Position numbers and translations under genes: made by a program. The notes under the pieces are model-generated. The model was given only the letters and a program-made list of their open reading frames with translations. It did not search any database and was not told where the DNA came from. DNA of 64,000 nt from Schistocephalus solidus. Lineage: Eukaryota > Platyhelminthes > Cestoda > Diphyllobothriidea > Diphyllobothriidae. The stretch is taken from assembly GCA_017591395.1 (NCBI GenBank), contig WEDG01000194.1, positions 1-64,000 of the forward strand. The letters are read 5' to 3'. This document shows, one piece after another, positions 57,406 through 64,000 of this stretch; positions within the stretch are counted from its first letter, which is position 1; each line of letters opens with the position of its first letter.

Positions 57406-60400
57406 AATCTGCAGAATGTTTATGGTACTGTGTCTGGTGAAACAGTTTGAAACCTTATATTTACACCTTTTGTTAAATACAATTACCGCAGTTGATAAAG
57501 ATTAAGCATTAGAAATAATTATCAAATTTTAAGATAATTGTTTTCACAGGAAACGAAGAAATCTGTTTAAAATTCGAGAATTCACTTATCTCAGTAATTT
57601 ATTTTGCCACATCAAAACGAAATCCTAAAAAATTGATATAAATGTTAACATGCTCCAAAGTCAGTCGATGGCATTTTTTCTGCTCCGACAGTTTGATGGT
57701 GAAAGTTGCCCTGGAGATCAAGAATGTTACATGTGTAGAATGTTACAATTTTTTAATCATTTCGAATATTCTATGAGGGGTAGTCTTTAAGGACTCTATA
57801 GTTTTTAATCAGTGGACATCGATCAGCAACGATGTTACTTTTGCTGTTTTAATTTTCTACCACCAGACTTCGCAAAGGGAATGAAAGGACTGAAATACTC
57901 TTTCAGACAAAGGGCACTGAACCACTTATCGTTTAAATTTCTCGTGTAAATTGGTGTACCGGCGCGTTTGTGTGACGATAGACTTACGGTCCTTTGTTAG
58001 ATTAGAAGGCAAACAAGGAGGCTCAGTGCAAGCTAAAACCATAAAACACGGTCAGAACGTAGGTTTTGGTCCTCAAAAATGTATTCGAACACTTTCTTAG
58101 ATCCGAACAATGGCAGGGCCAAGTATAAAATCGGCGCTTTTATCAGTAGCTTGACATCATAACCGGTACCGTTGAAGTTCATTGTGAATAGCGAATGGCC
58201 TTATGTGGCGTTGCTTTGGTCGGTGGAGACCCTGGATAACGTTGTGTGAGCTTCTGGATTTTTCCAGTTATTTCACACTACCACTTATAAAGCATTGTTA
58301 ATTACAGAACTGGCTGTGTCTACCAAGCCCTGGAGATTTGTCCAATTTGGATATAATCCAAATACAGTGTTTTAGAAGCAGTAAGGAAGAGTTGTCGATA
58401 CTACGCTGGAGATGGTCGGATGTGTAGTGAAAGACAAAACCTTTCCGTTTTGTGATGCCTGGTAAACGTTTTAGAAGTGCCTCTTTTCACCATATCACTT
58501 GCATAACATGCTTCCAAAGGAGCCCTCGTTATTTCGAACTGCATAGAGGCTGGCATGCCAATCACTATTCTTCTTATCCCCACGGCTATTATCCACACAG
58601 CAGTCTCCGTCATCCTTGAAGATTTAGCGTTTCTGTACAGGCTAAACTGCGGGAAAATATGAATGGTATAGCTTAAAATCTGGCCTTCATTCCTAAGAGG
58701 TTGGTATCTAACAAGATGGCTTAAATCCTGTCTTATCGGCGATACCTCATAAACCGCGTTGCCAAGCATTCACAGCGCTCCTTTTTTTATAATGAGTGCA
58801 ATTATCAATTACTGTGAACCTTCTTCCTGGCTGCGTAACCACCGTCCATATCAATATTTTATCTGAAAAAGGGCAAGATATGAATATTTCAGTCAAGTGA
58901 GAAAACACAGCACAGGGAGTCCTGTAATATGAAAAAAAGATTTTAGCATTAAGTTTATCTTTTAGGTAGATGAATACGCCAATTAATGGAATCTGGGAAA
59001 ATCACTAAGAGAATTCGCATTGTTGCCAAGACCTTGTTTAATAGCTCCACGATATGTAGTAACAGAACGCAACATTTGCAAAATTTGAATTATGAACACG
59101 CAACCAGACGGAAAACGGGCGATTCACTGTTTTTTTGTAAAAAGAAGGCCGGATTGGGTAAGAAAGTATGTGACAAGCAAACTTATCTCATACCCTTAAA
59201 TTAACCTTAAACCTAATCATTTTCGCAAGCCTATCTGCAAACCTATCGACAATAAAACATGCTTAATTAAAGCAGCTAAGTATATATATTATGGACAGTT
59301 TAAAAAATCGCGTAACATATTCAATCATTACCGGAAAATGACTTCACAACATCGAAACATTCAAAAAACCCGTCTCTAAGGGTGCAAGAAACTAATGCAG
59401 CCAAAAAGTGACAGAGAGGAGGCCGTCAGGATTGATCGCCTGAACGATACCGTCCAACTCACTTCTTGGATGTGCCAAGTCATGCACTGTTTCACTCTCC
59501 CTGTTTTATATTCTTGATACATCCCCTCGAATCTCCCACAAACACTGCGTTAAATTTCAGCTTCGACAGTTTATTTCATTGCCAAACGTTCTTTCAAACC
59601 CTTCTGCCGGCATTACATGCAATTTACACCATGTTTAGATCCCTGAATGCCTTAGTTATCTGATCTGAGCAGTCTTGACTTAAACCTTAACTCTTATTTC
59701 ATGTTGTCCACACTCTCTAGAAGAGTAACGCGGATTAGCCACCTCTCATGGATATCCGATCCTTCTTCCCCAGGTTTTCTGCCACCACGGGAACCTACCG
59801 GTTTTCATATACGCACGCGTAATGAACGCATCTATTGGCTGTTAAATGAAGTTGGCGGCGTCTGGACTCCCACTTCTCTCGATCGCAGCACAGGCATAAT
59901 ATTAAATTTCCTGTTCATTTCATACTTAAGGTATTTCAGGTTTGGGTCAACCGTGCTTCTGCGCACTCAATAATCATATTCTGATCTACTACCACTTGTA
60001 TGTACCGAAGTTCATCATGGCCTTTCTGTTCCATGTTTTCTGGCATCGAAGGTTGGATGTATATGCATTGAAATGACTGAATCACAAAATTCTGAGTGAA
60101 ACTCTGTAGGGAACGATAGGTGTTATCGGGGTGGAGGCCAGGGGAGGTGGGGGGGGGGAGACGAAGGGAGAGCGAGGTAGACGCGATAAAGTCAACCGTC
60201 CTTATAAAATAAAATCACGCGCTAGTGAACTCCCCTGCGTCCACCGTGCTTTGGGACGCACAACGGACATGTTTGGTGGGTTTAATCCACCAAAAAATTA
60301 CCAGTACAGACAACTCTGGTTATGGGAATGTACAGAGGCTGACATGATCTTGGTAAAATTTTCAGCGATAAAGAAAGGCTAGCCTCCTCTATTCCTGCGG

Positions 60401-60559
60401 TCAAGACCAAAGACGCCAGGAAACCCCTTTTTTAGAAAAACCTGAGGAAATATATAATCAATGAGGTTGTGCATTTACTAACAGCAAGGCATAGTTTTGG
60501 AGATAAAAAATAAAGCGAAGGAAATGTTCATAAAAAATGCATCTGAAAAGGCGTGTAAT
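57406..60559. other. 3.1-kb stretch without a recognised gene
   Basis: Frames at 58769-58401 (minus), 59701-59973 and 60131-60382 have no resemblance I can name and no clear splice context. A G-rich purine run lies at 60136-60178. Confidence 0.4.
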
Positions 60560-60745
60560 TGCAGTTTTGTGTGCCGTGCGTAGCCAAGGAGAAAAAAGTA
60601 TCGCAACACGGTCGTCAAAGCGATGAATGGTTGATCACATTACTCTCCGTATCTAGCTTTTGCATTGCAAAGCAATTTTCCAGGGTTGATCTCAAGAAGT
60701 CCTCGGCCTGCTGAAGAGGAAATGGCTACTGTTAATTGAAAGAAA
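60560..60745 (+). repeat. Dispersed repeat, copy 1
   Basis: Aligns with 63421-63595: gtgcgtagcca, tgca(t)tgcaaagcaa, tctccag(t/g)g and cctgctgaa blocks in the same order. Confidence 0.55.
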
Positions 60746-60918
60746 AATATGTAACACAGACTGTTTTATTAGTTTGCCTCTTGTGAGGTCATGAACATTC
60801 TTTCACAACAAATTTCAGCCGTCTGTAATTGCGTGGATGCGATCACTTGGTTGACGAAGATGCAATTTTTTGTAAAACTACATAATTCAATGAATTTTTA
60901 AAATTTGGATTTCCATTC

Positions 60919-60920
60919 CT

Positions 60921-60965
<45 letters not shown>

Positions 60966-61330
60966 ATACTACTACTACTACTACAACTACTACTACTACT
61001 ACTAATACTTCTACTACTACTTCTACTACTACTCATACTACTACTACGACAATTGTTCCTACTACTATTAGTTCTACTGTTACTACTTATACTACTACTA
61101 CTTCTTCTTCTATAACTAATACTACTATTATTTCTACTGTTACTACTTCTAATACTACTAATATCTTCCCTTATACTGCTACTAGTTATACTACTACAAC
61201 TACCTATATGACTACTAATAATTCTACCGCTACTAGTTCAACTACTGCTGCCAGTGCCACGATTACTATTATTATAAGTACGAGTAGTACTGTTATGAAT
61301 ACTCCAACAAGCAAGTATTAATACAACTTT
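60919..61330 (+). repeat. (ACT)n microsatellite
   Basis: A perfect act run at 60922-60965 decays over 350 bases. It keeps an open frame of 138 residues, mostly Thr (60905-61321), because ACT variants rarely give stops. No coding evidence beyond that. Confidence 0.9.
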
Positions 61331-62584
61331 ACTACTTATAGCACTTCCAAACTGGAGGATGTCCTCATCGCGATTATAACTACTACAACTTATGATGTTA
61401 TTAATACCTTAGAGGTCCGCGAGCACTCTGAAATCGCCCTCTGAGAAGTGAATTTGTGATGAGAATTATGAACCTGGACAGAGACGTAAAATTTCGTCAA
61501 TGCTTCGCTGACAAAAGAGCTGTGCAATATTTTTAAAATGGCTACTTTGCTGTGTTTAAAGAGCGCAACAATAGGAGAGAATTCATGAAAACAAGACCAC
61601 ACAAAAGGGTGGTAAATCTTATGACAGCAGAAGAAACGGTGAAAACTTGAAAATTGCCACTAACTCAAGTTTCTATGCAGCCGTAAAGCAGTGAGTTTAA
61701 AGTTAAAGAATATGGGGACAGGGAAAAAGTATTGCGAAATATAGGCTTCTTCCACATTGGCCTAAAAGCGTCTTTTTATTCGTTTAAATGCTTGCGGTGT
61801 CCCGTGGAGAGCTATAGCATATCGGTTAGTGGATGTGCCCCTATAACAGGCCACACGGTGAATGCATTGGAACGAAAAACTGTGAGTGTGTCTAATAGAC
61901 GTCTGGATAATCACCTATTAACGGTAAATCTATCAAACAGATTACTGAGATAAAATGAACATACTACTGTCCTGATTTGAATAGATCGTTTTGTTTACGT
62001 TTAGTCTGCCTCTTACGAAAATTTTATAGTGCGAATGCAGTGAACGCGTTGGTCGTTTTTGTTTCGCAAATATCACACTTTTTTAACATCTATGCTTCAA
62101 TATTATTTTGCGCATTCTGAATGTTTTAAAGACCAAGAAAAATTTCGTAACTGACTGCTGCTGATGCATATCTATACCGTTTAAATGGAGTTTTTAGGGG
62201 TTTCTGCCATTTACTCCAAATATACTGATTAAACACAGAAGCCAGACCAGGCAACAACAGGTGTTATTGGAGATGCGTACCCATAAGAAATGCCAAATAT
62301 GGGGCGGGGGGGGTGTGAGGTGAAACGCTTAGGCGCGGGCTCAGGTTGCACCTGCCGCCTGCGCACGTTCACAATCACCATAAACTGATTCAAAAGTAAG
62401 TCAATCTCCCTGTGCCTATAAGGCTGTGTTGCACCCAGCGCAAAATAGTCAGTAACGACGGTCGAACGGTCAGCAGTGCGATTCCTACACTGTCAGAATC
62501 CAGCGTTTTTAGAGAGCTATGGACCAGTGCTAAGGTAAGAGGAGCTGAGACTGAAGTCCAAGTTCAAACCCTTTTGTGCGACTA
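61331..62584. other. No recognisable feature
   Basis: AT-rich. 62210-62230 reads ccaaatatactgatt, which resembles the 3' end of the CR1-like LINE family but is too short to call. A G-run lies at 62299-62312. Confidence 0.35.
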
Positions 62585-62625
62585 TCTCTGACGATGGGTT
62601 CTAGAGAGAATCCGAAACGTCAGGC
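62585..62625 (+). ncRNA. Hammerhead-ribozyme-like motif
   Basis: ctgacga (62588-62594) fits the hammerhead core CUGANGA. It is followed by a stem gggttc / gaatcc with loop tagaga, then gaaac and gtc, the second core strand and a GUC cleavage-type triplet. One unpaired T precedes the stem, and ctgacg / cgtcag could instead form a simple hairpin. Penelope-like elements and schistosome satellites are known to carry hammerheads. A decayed copy lies at 15863-15910. Confidence 0.4.
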
Positions 62626-62659
62626 TAATAAAGTTCTTATTTCAGCGGTCGTTTCCCCT

Positions 62660-63420
62660 TCGTAAGTCCTTTGTATGTTTGATGCTTCACCATCGAGCCA
62701 CGACTTCACGCTGTCACCCACGACAGAGAGCATTTACAGGAAGAAGGGGGAGAAGAGGGCATCTCCACTAATCTAGAGACTTCGTTCTGACCTGAACCCA
62801 CTCGGCGAACACTTCTTGGATGCTGACCGACTTCTGCTCTGAGCAGAGCTGTGGAAATGCCAGTCTGAATCTGCAAGCCAATACCAGGCGTCCGGACTTC
62901 TTTTTCTAAGAAAGCCTGATTGGTGGACGTCGTCCCACACTGAGCACCCGAGAAAATTTAGTAGTGTACAACATCCGAACTCGCAGTGCGTTTGATATTT
63001 TCGGGTGAATATTCCGAGACATGAGGCGATAGTGACAGCTCACGCAGAAATAAGCAATGTTCTCGATGAGTATAATAACCTACGCACGACTGACATCCCG
63101 GATCATGGGCCCTCCGACCAATAGGGAATAGACTATGCCAGGCAGACCAATGGGTAGGGCTGTATTGATGTGGATTCAAGTATCAGAGGATTGTTTTAAA
63201 ATATAGGCAAGGCACGCGAAAAACTCGCGAGTGACAATCATTTCCTGCTGCCAACTGCGTGGTTTTCGCTCTTAGAGAATGCAGTCACATATTTAATCAG
63301 CAGGGAAATGTTTTCTTGCAAAAAATGTGAAGAAAAACCGCACATTTGCAGTTCTATATAAAGAAACCAAATGCAGTAATTATTCGTGCGCACAATGTAT
63401 CTGGTAAAACCTACAAATTG
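62660..63420. other. No recognisable feature
   Basis: No informative frame, repeat partner or RNA gene was noticed. Confidence 0.35.
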
Positions 63421-63595
63421 GCGGTTCACGCTTTTGTGCGTAGCCAGGTAATTAGCAATACAAATTTAACGTCAAAATGCGTACCACATCGCGGTTTGAG
63501 CTTAATCTCTGCATCGCAAAGCAACTCTCCAGTGCTGAAGTTAGGAACTTTACTGCCTGCTGAAAAACAAATGATGATTTTGAAAATACTGACGT
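63421..63595 (+). repeat. Dispersed repeat, copy 2
   Basis: Counterpart of 60560-60745 in the same orientation, about 2.9 kb away. Confidence 0.55.
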
Positions 63596-63606
63596 AGACT
63601 TATCTA

Positions 63607-63607
<1 letters not shown>

Positions 63608-63640
<33 letters not shown>
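63608..63640. repeat. (TA)n microsatellite
   Basis: Uninterrupted AT dinucleotides. Confidence 0.95.
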
Positions 63641-64000
63641 CCCGAAACAAAGAAGCTTCGTATGTGTGGTGAGGATCACGAACGGGCAACCCCCGAACCA
63701 GCACGAAGTTGGCTAAGCTATAATAGCAGAATGTAAAATGGGCCTTTTTGTTTCTATTACACGCTTCGTCAGTTATTTTGCCCAGTTGATTTGAAACACG
63801 CGATGCTATTGGCAGATGGCTGTATTGCGTAGTAAATAAAATGCCTCAATTATGCACGATGCGTATATTTCTGCGCAGTATTTATACAGTTTGTTAACTT
63901 ACATAATTTCAGTGGATATTGCCTAATATCAAAAGAGCATCTTAAAGGTTCATGCAGTGTAACCGCGTGGGCACTGTTTATAAAAATACGGGAGGGTTTA

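Noticed and set aside
60905..61321. 138-residue poly-Thr open frame
   Set aside because: Created by the ACT microsatellite; there is no conserved domain or splice context.

Overview
The window is eukaryotic, intron-containing and very repeat-rich. I read it as flatworm DNA, most likely a tapeworm. The support is the mix of repeats: CR1-like and other APE-type LINEs, an RTE-like LINE, Penelope-like elements (PLEs), Merlin DNA transposons, tRNA-derived SINEs and TTAGGG-type telomere-like DNA. The tapeworm assignment is inference, because no ribosomal or mitochondrial marker is present. There are no operons, bacterial genes or CRISPR arrays.

The one host gene I can support is on the minus strand, from 30797 down to 18163. 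Eight exons have GT/AG borders, their phases all agree, and together they encode about 448 residues resembling TAF1A, a subunit of the RNA polymerase I promoter selectivity factor SL1. The first exon was not found. The longest intron (20050-27994) holds two PLEs in opposite orientation, a SINE and a duplicated RTE-like LINE end.

Layout: 1-6142 holds LINE, PLE and SINE debris and a long foldback centred on 748. 6151-11808 is a complete Merlin transposon with terminal repeats and an 8-bp target duplication. 11817-14620 is a SINE cluster with a second foldback. 14621-18160 has no recognisable gene. 18163-30797 is the TAF1A-like gene. 32722-37575 is a nearly complete but disabled CR1-like LINE on the minus strand. 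37815-40700 is a second LINE family ('LINE-D', YADD type). 40830-43300 holds older LINE pieces. 43310-57405 is a nest of LINE-D copies in both orientations, interrupted by a LINE fragment (48064-49322) and a second complete Merlin (49501-53983). 57406-64000 is mostly unrecognised DNA with an ACT microsatellite and a dispersed repeat.

The most interesting observation is that both Merlin copies carry, at the same relative place and in the same orientation to the transposase, a degenerate six-base (AACCCT)n block of about 0.7-1.1 kb. Each copy has its own terminal inverted repeats and a different target duplication, so the telomere-like block appears to move as part of the transposon. Nothing in the mobile elements looks intact: every reverse transcriptase and transposase frame is broken.
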